From the NCBI GenBank assembly GCA_024760905.1, contig CM045746.1:7369466-7433465 (forward strand): a DNA stretch of 64,000 nucleotides, in the 5' to 3' direction. This DNA comes from Plotosus lineatus (Eukaryota; Chordata; Actinopteri; Siluriformes; Plotosidae). The notes beneath the pieces were generated by a model. The model did not search any database. It saw only the letters and a program-made list of their open reading frames with translations, and was not told where the DNA came from. Each line of letters starts with the position of its first letter. The first letter of the stretch is position 1. A program made the position numbers and the translations under genes. Of this stretch, positions 1 to 9,917 are shown piece by piece.

Positions 1-67
1 TGTACTGTATTCAATAATTTTTTTAGGATCTATGGTATGAGTTACGGTACTGTTAACTTCTGTTCAA

Positions 68-194
68 AAGATGATGGAACAGATTAAGACCATTCACATT
101 ATTTGTAATGGGAAAAACAGATTTGGAATTCGACCAAATCTGAAATAGACCAGCCGTCTGGAATGAATTATGGTCGAGTACCGAGGTACCACTG
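68..194. mobile_element. Tigger-like MITE, right-end remnant
   Basis: The stretch ends in CGAGTACCGAGGTACCACTG followed by TA, the typical outer end of pogo/Tigger-type elements that duplicate a TA target. The inner part contains a Tigger-style motif, a run of TCGACC/TCTGAA-rich sequence around 130-165. I do not see a convincing matching left end, so the left boundary is approximate. It has no coding capacity. Family assignment rests on the terminal motif only. Confidence 0.5.
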
Positions 195-649
195 TACAAG
201 GAAACATCACGCAACGTAAATCCTCTTAACCAAGCACTATGTACTATGAGCACAATCACAGCAGTACTTATAAAGTGACCCAAATCCTCAGACAGCTTCT
301 TCTGCTCTTCTGGCTCTTGCAGAATCTTGTCAGTGCAGACTGTGGCTCATGTCTCCCTACACTGTGTGTTGTACAGATCAGTCTGTATTTCCTTAAGCCC
401 ACTGTAATCTACAGTATTAAGCGCTTATACCTGGAATACTGTGCAATTATCCATAAATTTCAGAATGACTCAGGTTTTACAAAGAATAAAAACTCTTACT
501 TGTGAAAAGAGATTTTTTTTTTGAGACTGTCTACACAGTTTTCACATTCAACAGCTCAAGAAGAACAAGAACCGCCCACTTTAACACAGAAATAACTCAA
601 ACCCACAACACAAACCAAACAACTCCAAGGCTATTTTTTTCAGGAAGTT
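195..649. other. unassigned AT-rich sequence
   Basis: No recognised gene or repeat. Short open frames here have no codon structure or motif that I recognise. A T-run at 510-521 and a purine-rich stretch follow. It serves as the left flank of the SINE insertion at 663. Confidence 0.5.
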
Positions 650-662
650 GAAGTCAATTACC

Positions 663-1025
663 TGCGGGCAGTGGTGGTCTAGTGGTATAGGGCGCTGGAT
701 TGCTGATCCAAAGGTTAGGGGTTTGAGTCCCACTCTCCAGAAGTTTGTCACTGTCCCCCCCAGTGCAGCTAACTGGGTTATCAAAAGCGGGCCATGTCTC
801 TCACTGTCTATGGTGAGAGGCATGTAAAAGAACCATTGCTGACTTTCGTAAAGAGTAGCTGCAAAGCCGTCAGCATGTTTCTGTCCCTTGCTAAAAAAAG
901 GGTTGTGACAGGAAGGGCATCTGACGTAAATAAAAAACCCTCTGCCAAATCAAACATGCGAATCAGATGATTCGCTGTGGCGACTCCCGAGTAAAAGGGA
1001 AAAAGCCGAAATGAAGTCAGACGAC
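663..1025 (+). mobile_element. tRNA-headed SINE with RTE-derived body and tail (copy 1)
   Basis: A 363-bp SINE flanked by a perfect 13-bp target duplication, GAAGTCAATTACC, at 650-662 and 1026-1038. The head reads as a tRNA-like RNA polymerase III promoter, with an A-box-like stretch near 672-690 and a B-box-like GGTTTGAGTCC near 719-730. The middle is SINE-specific. From about 899 it resembles the 5' UTR of the RTE LINEs in this window (compare 15686-15755): the shared string CAGGAAGGGCATC and the later CCAAAT...ATGCGAATCA. From about 965 it becomes the RTE 3' tail, ATTCGCTGTGGCGACTCC...GCCGAAA. It has no open frame of note. I infer mobilisation in trans by the RTE reverse transcriptase. Confidence 0.85.
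672..730 (+). promoter_or_regulatory. internal Pol III promoter of SINE copy 1 (A and B boxes)
   Basis: The A-box-like TGGTCTAGTGGTATAGG is followed about 30 bases later by the B-box-like GGTTTGAGTCC. This is the arrangement of a type 2 Pol III promoter as in tRNA genes. The same arrangement is seen at 24793-24850 in SINE copy 2, where the B box is the better GGTTCGAGTCC. The fold is not a functional tRNA. Confidence 0.65.
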
Positions 1026-1038
1026 GAAGTCAATTACC

Positions 1039-1636
1039 CATGATAGAGGGGGCGGCAGACAATCTAGATTATTCTTCATGTCTTTGGCCAAAACAAAGTT
1101 AGCCAATAGAAATATAGTGTTGCAACTGGTGGCACACTAATACACATTCTCATTGGCTGATTCTGTGAGTCACTAATAAATAAAAAGTGTTCGTGCTGAC
1201 TGCATTGGTCAATGTCACATAAATAATGAAGCAGCTGGCAGGCGCCTCGATACATAAAAAAATCCGATCCATCACAAAACTTAGAGGTCGGTTCATTTAG
1301 TTCTTTTTTTTTTTTTTTTAATGGAAAAAAATACTTTTCGATCAGCATGATTTTGTCAGTTCAGTCAGGATAGAGGAAACACAGCTTTTTTGAACCACCT
1401 AATTAATGATTTATGGGGCAATTGGGGCGGTCATGGTTCCTACTCGGGTAGCATCTCTTAGCACCACTATGCTGTGGTAGGGATTTAGAGATTAATATGA
1501 ATGTAAACCCTTGTTCTTTAGTTTAGTTAATGTAATTCATCTGAAAGTTAATTAGATGCTTTTAGTACAATTATAATGTAAATTTATGCAAATTAATTCA
1601 AAGAATAATAATAAAATATATTTAATTAGACCATTG
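1039..1636. other. unassigned sequence between SINE and RTE fragment
   Basis: No gene or repeat recognised. The interval holds a T-run at 1306-1319 and AT-rich sequence toward 1620. A minus-strand open frame here (1076-1348) is low complexity at one end and shows no family signature. Confidence 0.5.
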
Positions 1637-1646
1637 GGCCTTTAGA

Positions 1647-1997
1647 CGCAGCAGAGATGAAAATGTTGAGGTTCTCTTTGGGAGTAACAAGGATGGATAG
1701 GATCAGGAATGAGTACATCAGAGGGACAGCACATGTAAGAGGATTTGGAGGCAAAGTCAGAGAAGCTAGATTGAGATGGTTTGGACATGTACAGAGGAGG
1801 GATGGTGAGTATATTGGTGGTAGGATGCTGAGGTTGGAACTACCAGGCAAAAGGTCGAGAGGAAGAACAAAGAGGAGATTTATGGATGTGGTGAAGGAGG
1901 ACATGAAAGTGAAGAAGATGCAGAGGATAGGGTGAGATGGAGGCAGATGATTTGCTGTGGCGACTCCTGAAGGGAACAGCTGAAAGGAAAAGAAGAA
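1647..1997 (+). mobile_element. RTE LINE fragment A, 5'-truncated 3' end
   Basis: A 351-bp 3' end of the RTE LINE family seen in full at 15614-18757. It is flanked by the 10-bp duplication GGCCTTTAGA at 1637-1646 and 1998-2007. It encodes the C-terminal part of the polyprotein, including the conserved RLRWFGHVQRRD stretch and the basic LPGKRSRGRTKRRFMD. It ends in the family tail CTGTGGCGACTCCTGAAGGG followed by AAAAGAAGAA. Heavy 5' truncation with a target duplication is the usual outcome of incomplete target-primed reverse transcription. It is a dead copy. Confidence 0.9.
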
Positions 1998-2007
1998 GGC
2001 CTTTAGA

Positions 2008-2183
2008 TGTGCTATAAACAGGTTTTAAAGATAACAATGTTCAGGTTCTCAGGTTTATTTTAGTGTAAGTGTGAAATGAAACTGTGAGCGGAATATGGTT
2101 CTGGACAACGGTAGGAGGTTCTGGTTATCACTTTGCAGAGACTCCATCTGTAACAACATGACACAATGGACATGTTGCTAAAG
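2008..2183. other. flank with no recognised feature
   Basis: AT-rich sequence between the RTE fragment and a hAT arm. No feature recognised. Confidence 0.4.
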
Positions 2184-2303
2184 TAGTGCGCCTTAAATAG
2201 TGGGGCGTGCCCCCCAAGCGTATGATGCCAGGGGAGCGTGGTGTGATGCCGGGAGGAGCGCGTATGGGAACATGCTCTTCTGGAATAGTGTACGAGAATT
2301 AAG
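2184..2303 (-). mobile_element. hAT-like element, single terminal arm
   Basis: This 120-bp segment is the reverse complement of the right arm of the hAT element at 7114-7741 (compare 7603-7741). Shared features are the ACTATTT terminal region, the C-rich tract and the GGCATCA motifs, and the ATTCTCxTACACT string. The opposite arm is not visible here, so this is a solo end or a strongly deleted copy. Confidence 0.6.
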
Positions 2304-2529
2304 TGTAATTGCATGAGATTGTAAGTGTAAATGGATGAGATTTGTTTATGCACAGCAAGCTCCAAATTAAATAACTCTCCTCCCAGTGACAAAATAAAAG
2401 ACTGGGTGTGGTTCAGTTTCCACTCTGAGAATGGGTTGGCCAGTGCAGTATTAAGCATTAATATTATTTAAAAGAATGTTGAGCGGGCTCCTTCTTAAAA
2501 TAAGTCTCCATATACTTTTCTGTGTTGTG
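2304..2529. other. unassigned sequence
   Basis: No recognised gene or repeat. Confidence 0.4.
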
Positions 2530-2632
2530 TCGTTTTATGGACAGTGACAACCCATAGAGAGTAGGGCTTCAACCCCCAACCTTAGGATCAGTGATCCAGC
2601 AGCTTTACCACCAGGCCACCACTGCCTCAGGA
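2530..2632 (-). mobile_element. truncated SINE head (same family as 663-1025)
   Basis: Read on the minus strand, this matches the tRNA-like head of the SINE at 663: GCAGTGGTGGCCTGGTGGTAAAG, then CTGATCCTAAGGTTGGGGGTT. The SINE body and the RTE-derived tail are absent. No target duplication was identified. Confidence 0.6.
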
Positions 2633-2981
2633 CTCAAATAGACATTAGGTATTTTCATTGACAGTAACTTTTTATTCAACGTCTTTTTTGAATTTAAATG
2701 TTTTTGTTGAAAGCAGAATTATAATTTAATTTTCTCTGCAGTCGTTTAAATCAATGGAACACATTGTTTTTTATATTAACATGAAGGAAAAAAGGGGAAA
2801 ACATTATATGCACTGTTATTTGATTTTAAATATCAAAAATGGATTTGTGGCTCCCAGTGTTTTCTGCACTGTGGAAAACGGGTCCAAATGGCTCTTTGAA
2901 TGGCAAAGGTTACCTGCATTAGAATGTCCAAGATCAACTTTTAACTGCACTAAGTGCCATTAAAATAATCTGTGTGTGAGG

Positions 2982-2983
<2 letters not shown>
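2633..2983. other. unassigned AT-rich sequence
   Basis: No recognised gene. The open frame at 2754-2963 shows no domain or codon signal. Confidence 0.4.

Positions 2984-3037
<54 letters not shown>
2984..3037. repeat. (GA)n microsatellite
   Basis: Uninterrupted GA dinucleotide run of about 54 bp. Confidence 0.95.
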
Positions 3038-3041
<4 letters not shown>

Positions 3042-3186
3042 AAGGGCATGAGAATGGGAGAGAGATTATCTTTCGGATATTAGAGGTCATATTGCGAAGC
3101 CTTTAAAGCAAACTCAAGTGAAGTTACATGACCTTCACATATTGTCTCCATCTCTCTCTCATGCACACACACAACACAGGACAAAG

Positions 3187-3192
3187 TGTGTG

Positions 3193-3253
<61 letters not shown>
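3187..3253. repeat. (GT)n microsatellite
   Basis: GT run, followed to about 3330 by degenerate GTGT/GCATGCAT sequence. It can adopt left-handed (Z) DNA in principle because purine and pyrimidine alternate. Confidence 0.95.
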
Positions 3254-3255
<2 letters not shown>

Positions 3256-3348
3256 GCATGTGCATATCTGTGTGTATGGTGTGTGGGTGTGTGCATGCAT
3301 GCATATGTGTGTGTGTGTGGGGTAGGGGTGTATATGTAAGTTTGAGTG

Positions 3349-3352
<4 letters not shown>

Positions 3353-3414
<62 letters not shown>
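3353..3414. repeat. (GA)n microsatellite
   Basis: Uninterrupted GA run of about 62 bp. It is the second GA block flanking the GT run, giving a GA-GT-GA compound array. Confidence 0.95.
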
Positions 3415-3417
<3 letters not shown>

Positions 3418-3599
3418 TAAGCCAAAGAAAGCTACAGCACAGGGAAGTGAGATAAGTAAGTGAAACACAGATAATATTAAAGTGAGAGATAGAGATGGAG
3501 AGATGAAGCGAGAATGGTAAGACAGAAAGAAAAAGAGATAAACTGAGGGTGATAGCATGACAGAGGTATTAAAGGAGTGATAAATCAAGGGGAGTGGGG

Positions 3600-4160
3600 G
3601 GAGCAAAATTGAATTAAAAATATGGAAACCATAGAAAGTAAAAAAAGAGGCAGTGGGAGTATGAGACAGAGACAAAGATACACAGTGAGAGACACACAGG
3701 ACATGGAGAACAGAAAGAACAGAAAGCACGGACAGGACCTGGAAGCACATAAAGAACACAAAAAGCAGGAGGAAGAACTTTAAGTCGGAAAATGCAGAAT
3801 ACGTGAAGAATATATTGAACATTAAGAACATAACAGACATGGAGAACTGAAGGAACACACGAGACATGGGAAACAAAAAGAACACATTGAACATAGAGAA
3901 CATAAATAACACATGAGACATTGAGAACAGGAAAAACATAAAGCAGCACGGGACATGAAAAACATAAAGAATGCACGGGACATGGAAACCATAAAGAACA
4001 TGAAGCACACACGGGACATGAAGAACAGAAAGCACATAAGGCATAGAGAGGACTTGGAGAGCATAGAGAACACGATAGGCAGGAGAAAGATGGAGAAGAG
4101 GAAGAACTTGACGTTGGAAAATGTTGAGGGCATCAAGAATATGTTGAACACCAAGAACAT
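3600..4160. repeat. purine-rich degenerate minisatellite
   Basis: About 500 bp of diverged repeats of a unit resembling ACATGGAGAACATAAAGAAC, with drifting period. Recurring words are GGACATG, GAACATA, AGAACACA and ACATGAAGAACA. The plus strand is strongly purine-biased. The long open frames through it on either strand come from repeat structure and low stop density, not from a gene. The tract ends at 4160, where the strand bias flips to CT-rich (TTCCTTCC). Confidence 0.75.
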
Positions 4161-4573
4161 CTCTCCTTCCTTCCTTTCTTCATTTTCTCCTTTCTTTCTG
4201 TCTCTCCTTATTTCTTTTCTCTATCTCTGTATATTTCTGGAATAGGAAATGATTTGAATTGATATTCATCTGTTGAACTCGACTCCAGGTGAAATGTAGC
4301 ACAGAAGAAGAGACTCACAGAGAAGTGCAAAGGTATGGATGGGGACAATCAGCAGTCTGTGAGCTGAAAAATTGAGTCTGTGCTGAAGATGGAGGGATGA
4401 GATTGGGAAAGAAATAAAGAAAAAAATTAAGAAAATCCTGATAGAAAGTTCAGAATGTCCCGACACTCACTGAGAATAACGCCGACACTGAGGGGTTTTA
4501 ATTGTGTCATGGGTTCTTCCTTTCTCTCTGTCCCTCTGGCGCTCTGTCCCTCCCCTCTGTCTCTTTCTCTGTG

Positions 4574-4576
<3 letters not shown>
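4161..4576. other. CT-rich then mixed sequence, no gene seen
   Basis: Pyrimidine-rich at 4160-4240, mixed sequence after that. No recognised repeat family. Confidence 0.4.

Positions 4577-4608
<32 letters not shown>
4577..4608. repeat. (GT)n microsatellite
   Basis: Short GT run of about 32 bp following CT-rich sequence. Confidence 0.9.
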
Positions 4609-4610
<2 letters not shown>

Positions 4611-5019
4611 GTCATTGTTGCCCCTGCATTAAGCTTACTGCCCTTCCTTGTCCTTCTCATTCACACTTATAATTGCAGCATGACCATCAGCGACCTTGGC
4701 GTAAAGGCTTTTTACACCCTGTGTGGAGTTCAAGTCAACCAAGTATAATGTGATCAATTTGGAACCACTCACATTCTATTTTACACTTGGACCATCTCAG
4801 AGCACTCAGATAGAAAAAAAAAATCCTTCACAGATAAAAGCCCTCTATCACACTGACCCGGGATCGGGTTCCACAACTGAACTACAGCCAGGAATCTGAT
4901 GTGGGATCAGAGGTATCCGGTTGGAACCAGTTTATTAAAGAGATTTAATTCAGAACACAGAAGAGAGGACCGACCACCTTTTCAAGGACTTATTCATATG
5001 CAGAAACTGACATATACAG

Positions 5020-5022
<3 letters not shown>
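4609..5022. other. unassigned sequence
   Basis: No recognised gene or dispersed repeat between the GT run and the large CA array. Confidence 0.4.
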
Positions 5023-5075
<53 letters not shown>

Positions 5076-5179
5076 TGCATGTACACATACACACCCACAC
5101 AGATGTGCACATGCATGCACGCATGCACGCATACACACACACATACACACACATACACACACTCACACCCACGCACCGC

Positions 5180-5248
<69 letters not shown>

Positions 5249-5270
5249 GTCCACGCATCCACACACACGG

Positions 5271-5301
<31 letters not shown>

Positions 5302-5436
5302 CACGCATACACTCACACACACACACACACACGCATGCATGTACACATACACACCCACACAGATGTGCACATGCATGCACGCATGCACGCATACACACAC
5401 ACATACACACACATACACACACTCACACCCACGCAC

Positions 5437-5473
<37 letters not shown>

Positions 5474-5493
5474 GTCCACGCATCCACACACAC

Positions 5494-5532
<39 letters not shown>

Positions 5533-5542
5533 CACGCATACA

Positions 5543-5584
<42 letters not shown>

Positions 5585-5594
5585 CACGCATACA

Positions 5595-5650
<56 letters not shown>

Positions 5651-5668
5651 CACACACACACACACACA

Positions 5669-5723
<55 letters not shown>

Positions 5724-5760
5724 ATATCTGTGTATGTGGTGTGTGAGTGTGTACATGCAT

Positions 5761-5790
<30 letters not shown>
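5023..5790. repeat. compound (CA)n/(TG)n array with higher-order duplication
   Basis: About 770 bp of CA repeat interrupted by islands. The island at 5071-5177 recurs identically at 5331-5437, a 260-bp offset. A second island containing ATATGTCCACGCATCCACAC occurs near 5245 and 5469. Near 5672 the CA tract flips through CACGTG into a TG tract, making a self-complementary junction. A further inverted GTACATGCATGTAC lies near 5750. No coding meaning is attached to the long HTHT/VCVC open frames. Confidence 0.9.
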
Positions 5791-5796
<6 letters not shown>

Positions 5797-5910
5797 GGAG
5801 TAAAAGTTTTAAAGTGTTATACTATTACATTATTACTAAACATTAAAATAGATTTAAAGTCCCAGTGTTAAGATTCATGCCATATCCACAAAATAATTCA
5901 TTACTTCATG

Positions 5911-6252
5911 CATTTTCTAAGCCAGTTAATCCTTATGCAGATCCCAGCGGGGCTGGCACCTATCTCAGCCAACTGTGGGTGTGGGCAGGGTACATACAGA
6001 GCAGCTCGCCAGGCTATTGCAGGACCAACACACACAACCATTTACACTAACTCTCACACCGAGGGGAGACTTGGAGCAACCAATTAGCCTCATGTGAATA
6101 GTTTCGGACTGCGGGAGGAAACCAGAGTACCAGCGGAAACCCACACAAGCATGAGTAGAACATGCAAATGCAAACAAAAACATTCCTCGGCCCAGGAATC
6201 GAACCGACGTCTTCTTGCTGCGAACATGTTAACCATCGCGCCACAGTGCCGC
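5911..6252 (-). mobile_element. tRNA-headed dispersed repeat, minus orientation
   Basis: On the minus strand this has the head GGCGGCACTGTGGCGCGATGG, a B-box-like GGTTCGATTCC, the body GTTTGCATGTTCT...GTGGGTTTCC, and a 3' region ending near AGAAAATG. This is a very common teleost dispersed repeat with a tRNA-like head. Full and partial copies lie at 8166, 23625, 34398, 35685, 36793, 37209, 55862 and 57422. It is non-coding. Confidence 0.75.
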
Positions 6253-7105
6253 CTGCAAAATCAGGACTTGCATTATTTTTAACAAAATGCTCTAATATTA
6301 AATTTCCCAGTACCAGCGCTCTGACTGATTTTTATGAAATTCCAATTTCTGTTTGTAATGTAAGCAGAGGGATGCGTTCGCCTTGATACTCATTGCTAGT
6401 AATTTCTATTGAAACGAGCAGAGTGCGCACGAGGATTTCAGTGTACTCATAATTAAAATCTTAAATGTATTTATAGTTTAAATCCTGGTTCAGCGCTCAG
6501 GTTGCAGCAAAACATAGTATATTTCATAAAACATAGTATAAAAAGATAGTATATTTCTGCCTGATCGAGAACAAAAAGAAACACGTGATGAATGGATGGG
6601 ACGTTAAAGCAATCCAGGTGAACCAGGAAACCCCAATTATTCATTCTGTTATCTCTAGAGATCATTTTATTGCCTCGGTTTGAAGTAGTTGCAGGTTTGA
6701 GGAAGTCATATATCTGGCACTGCTTCAGGTGTTTACAGTAACCCTGTGATGGACAGAAGCTGTGAACAATGGAAAAGAATGGAAAAGAGTAATGAATGAA
6801 ATATATTGAATTTAAAATAAAAATGGCCATGGATATATGACTATACACTGTGGCTCGGGAAATAAGGAGCTGCTTGAAGTGTGTAATGTACCTGTAATAG
6901 TCCTAAATCTCAATCAGAGATCTGCAGACCTCAGCTCTATACAAGAACTTGTTTAGAAATTGCTGTTTGATCTCCATTAGCTTTACAGTTGGAGCAAGAA
7001 GCAAGAACAGACACATCAGGTCTGTATACACAGAGGGAGCGAGAACTTTGGTAGATTTTCTTTCCAGTGCGTGCGTGTGTCCGCAGTGCATGAGTATTCG
7101 CTTGG
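6253..7105. other. apparently unique sequence, no gene seen
   Basis: No recognised repeat or gene. The minus-strand open frame at 6471-6848 has no recognisable motif, and I do not call it. This is one of the longer stretches without a visible mobile element. Confidence 0.45.
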
Positions 7106-7113
7106 TCCTAGTT

Positions 7114-7741
7114 CAGTGCTTCTCAATTATTTTCTGTTGCGTCCCCCCCAGGAAGAAAAAAAACATTTCACACCCCCAATGCCCCGTGAGCGACTAAAAT
7201 AAAATTATTTGTGTATAAAATTGTTATTAGTACACCTCTGCATCACATGGTATCTTTATTAACATTAAAAACAAAACAAAAAAAGAAAGAAATATAGTTC
7301 AACTTACAATAAAGAGAAACTTCATTGACACTATTTTTTAATCTGTAATAGAAAAGATTTAAAGTGCACCAATGTGTCTGAAATAATAAAAAAAAGCATC
7401 TTTATTTAAACTCATTTAACTTATTTATGTCTTAATATCGCCGTCTCTCTCCATCTTTCTCTTCGTTCATGTTAGAAATTTTTCCGTGCTGTTTCTTGAG
7501 GGGTTGTTTACTGCACTTTATATTGTTTGCTCGTGCGAAAAACCACTACACCATAGTGTGACAATGAGAGTGCCACTGCCAACTACTGGAGTGGAGGTGC
7601 AAGTACTCTTAATTCTCATACACTGTTCCAGAAAAGCATGTTCTGCAGGGTCATACGTACTCCCTCCAACATCACCCCCACCCGGCATCAAATGCCCCCC
7701 CCCCCAAAAAAGGGGTGCACCTCACTATTTGAGAAGCACTG
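7114..7741. mobile_element. non-autonomous hAT element with perfect 8-bp TSD
   Basis: A 628-bp element bounded by inverted termini: CAGTGCTTCTCAATTAT on the left, and on the right a sequence whose complement reads CAGTGCTTCTCAAATAG. Both flanks carry the same 8-bp duplication, TCCTAGTT, at 7106-7113 and 7742-7749. An 8-bp duplication with CAGTG-type ends is diagnostic of the hAT superfamily. The interior has C-rich tracts but no transposase, so it must be moved in trans. A second partial copy lies at 2184-2303. Confidence 0.9.
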
Positions 7742-7749
7742 TCCTAGTT

Positions 7750-8116
7750 GTTCAGTTCAGCAAGCCACTGATTAGATATGTAGCAGTTCTGTTGTTTTCA
7801 GGTTCGACAGAACATGTGTGTTTGAAGATTTTACATCTAAAGAGGGAAAAAAAGAAAGACATCGTGAAGAGGCTGAAAGAAGTGTGAAACTTCCACAAGT
7901 AATTAAGAAAGGAAAAAGAAAGACAGAGAATAAGCAGCTAAAGGAAGATGTGAGATCATACAGATGAAAAAAGGAGAGAATGGATATCAGCTCAGAAAAG
8001 ATAAGGAAAGAGGAGCATGTGATGTCATACACCAGTCGGTGTTGTGTGAAAGGGCAGTGAATGTCTGTCTTCTCCACCAGTTAAAGTTGATCTCTTTGGG
8101 GAATAATAGTAAAAAA

Positions 8117-8117
<1 letters not shown>
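7750..8117. other. purine-rich sequence with no gene seen
   Basis: A-rich and GA-rich sequence (for example 7844-7990) without a recognised family. Confidence 0.4.

Positions 8118-8163
<46 letters not shown>
8118..8163. repeat. (AAT)n microsatellite
   Basis: AAT/TAA trinucleotide run of about 45 bp that directly abuts the tRNA-headed repeat at 8166. AATAATATAATATAA resumes after that repeat at 8579, which suggests the repeat inserted into this array. Confidence 0.9.
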
Positions 8164-8165
8164 GT

Positions 8166-8578
8166 GGCGGCACGGTGGCGTAGTGGTTAGCACGTCCGCC
8201 TCACAGCAAGAAGGCCCGGGTTCGATTCCCGGCCTGGGCGTTTCTGTGTGGAGTTTGCATGTTCTCCCCGTGCTTGTGCGGGTTTCCTCCGGGTGCTCCG
8301 GTTTCCCCCGCAATCCAAAGACGTGCATTGTAGGTTAATTGGTCGTTCTAAATTGACCGTAGTTTCTCTCCTGCAGCGGCACTGGAACCCAGTCGTATCG
8401 GCACTTGCCTTTCCATTGGATCCTTCCGGTGGCGCCGAGACAGGGGGGGACTTGCTGCTTGGGTAACAGCCTGTCCCTCATTACTCCCTACCCAGGCTCT
8501 GTGCACTGGGGAGTATCACCAGCCGGGATACCAACCAGAGCGCAGCCATAGTCCTTCGGGACTGACGGAGGCCTACGC
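8166..8578 (+). mobile_element. tRNA-headed dispersed repeat with alternative 3' body
   Basis: The head GGCGGCACGGTGGCGTAGTG, a B-box-like GGTTCGATTCC and the GTTTGCATGTTCTCCCC body match the family at 5911-6252. Downstream of about 8350 (CTAAATTGACCGTAG) the 3' part differs from that copy: it reads CTCCTGCAGCGGCACTGGAAC and ends GGAGGCCTACGCA. It lies inside an AAT repeat. Confidence 0.75.
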
Positions 8579-9399
8579 AATAATATAATATAAGATACTG
8601 AGGATGCACCGGTCTGGTCTGTGTTGTTTGGTCTGTCTCCGGTCGCTTGTCCAATTCATCCTCAGTGTACGTTCAGAGTCTGTATATGATGTATGCGGTT
8701 CATATTGGTTTGGCTGCACGTTTCCCTCTGACCGAGTTTAAATTGTGATTTGATTCCCAGTTCCACCTAAATCAGAGCCTGAGAGGGAAAACGTTCCAGT
8801 TCTAAAGAAGTTTATTCTATATCAGTAACATCAGCCACCAAATAAAATCCGTGTTTTCCACCCACCATATAAAACGTCCTTCGAATACATCATCAGCCAT
8901 GACTTGCGGTTTTCTGAACTTCTGTTTGAGTAGGAATTAGGAAAGTGAGTCTTACAAAGAATCTTTATATAAATGTACAGTTGGCCCTTGACTGGTCGTG
9001 GTTTTGCACTCACGGTTTGAGTATTCGAGGACTGCAAAGCAACTTACATGTCACTCAAATTCAGCCAATGGCTGTCCTCCTTCCTGCTGATTGGTTGACA
9101 TGATGTAATGCCCTTTTTCCATATTCGAGAACAAGTTGTCAATGAGCCTCTTTTTTTAGTGTGTTTTAATTACCAGTTAATCCGTATGACGCCACTCAAA
9201 TGCTGTGCGTCATCTCTTCTGAAAAATAAGACTTTCTCCTGAAGAAACAACGTTTCCTTTGAAGTGCCTGAAGAGGAATAATCATCTGAATTGTTGTATT
9301 AAAGTCTTTTTCAATTATTATTCTAAATTTGAATACTTTCAATTTCAATTATCTAAATTAATCTATCTAATTAAATAGAATAATTTCAATTATCTACTA
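8579..9399. other. mixed sequence, possible decayed mariner-like end near 8981
   Basis: TACAGTTGGCCCTTGACTGG at 8978-8997 resembles the CAGT-type end of mariner/Tigger elements next to TA, but I find no partner end. The remainder is AT-rich with no gene recognised. Confidence 0.35.
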
Positions 9400-9915
9400 C
9401 AGTATCTAAGTTAATGTTTGTGCATGAGATTTTATGTTCTGAAGCATGTTGAACAAACAATACGAAAACGATAAACTTTATGCCGCTTCATGTCCTTTTG
9501 CATTGAACGTGACGTCTCCAAGATTGCGCTGCCTAGAGGGCGATGTCGCTGAGTTCTCAGAGTCAAATTGTTTCTTTGTTCATTTTAATTTGTTTTATTT
9601 GTTGTTTGTTCATGTTTTGCACTATGCTCGTCTATGACCAGTCGACCCTACTACAGCTATGAGATTGGAGTCTTCGGGCGTTTACAACTGAGCACGCTCA
9701 ACTCCTATCCTGAGCTAATATGCTATGGTAGCTCAATGTTAGCCACACCCCGGCTAACAATAAGCCCAGGCGGAGTTCTCAGAGTCATGTTGTTTCTTTT
9801 GATTTGTTTTATGTGTAAGGACATGAAGCGTAATAAAGTTTATCCTTTTGGTATCGTTTGTTAATCATGCTCCAGAACATAAAATCTCATGCACAAACAT
9901 TCTAAACATTAACTG
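9400..9915. mobile_element. long-TIR MITE with TA duplication
   Basis: A 516-bp element framed by TA-CAGT at 9398-9403 and ACTG-TA at 9912-9917. The arms are inverted repeats of about 90-100 bp: GTTTGTGCATGAGATTTTATGTTCTG at 9417 is the complement of the sequence ending near 9898, and further in, GATAAACTTTAT and GCTTCATGTCCTT pair with 9815-9850. The internal word GAGTTCTCAGAGTCA occurs twice (9551 and 9774). TA duplication and CAGT ends suggest Tc1/mariner-type mobilisation. There is no transposase. Confidence 0.75.
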
Positions 9916-9917
9916 TA

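Noticed and set aside
660..735. tRNA gene at the SINE head
   Set aside because: A and B boxes are present but the cloverleaf cannot be completed, and the sequence continues into the SINE with a target duplication.
3124..4044. 306-codon minus-strand frame
   Set aside because: Made of CT/GT microsatellite and the complement of the purine minisatellite. Composition explains the lack of stops.
5023..5790. Spaced identical islands considered as a CRISPR-like array
   Set aside because: The islands lie in CA repeat, not between unique spacers, and the genome is eukaryotic by its repeats.
4899..5846. Open frames of over 300 codons rich in His-Thr or Val-Cys
   Set aside because: They are translations of the CA/TG microsatellite in every frame; no protein family has such sequence.
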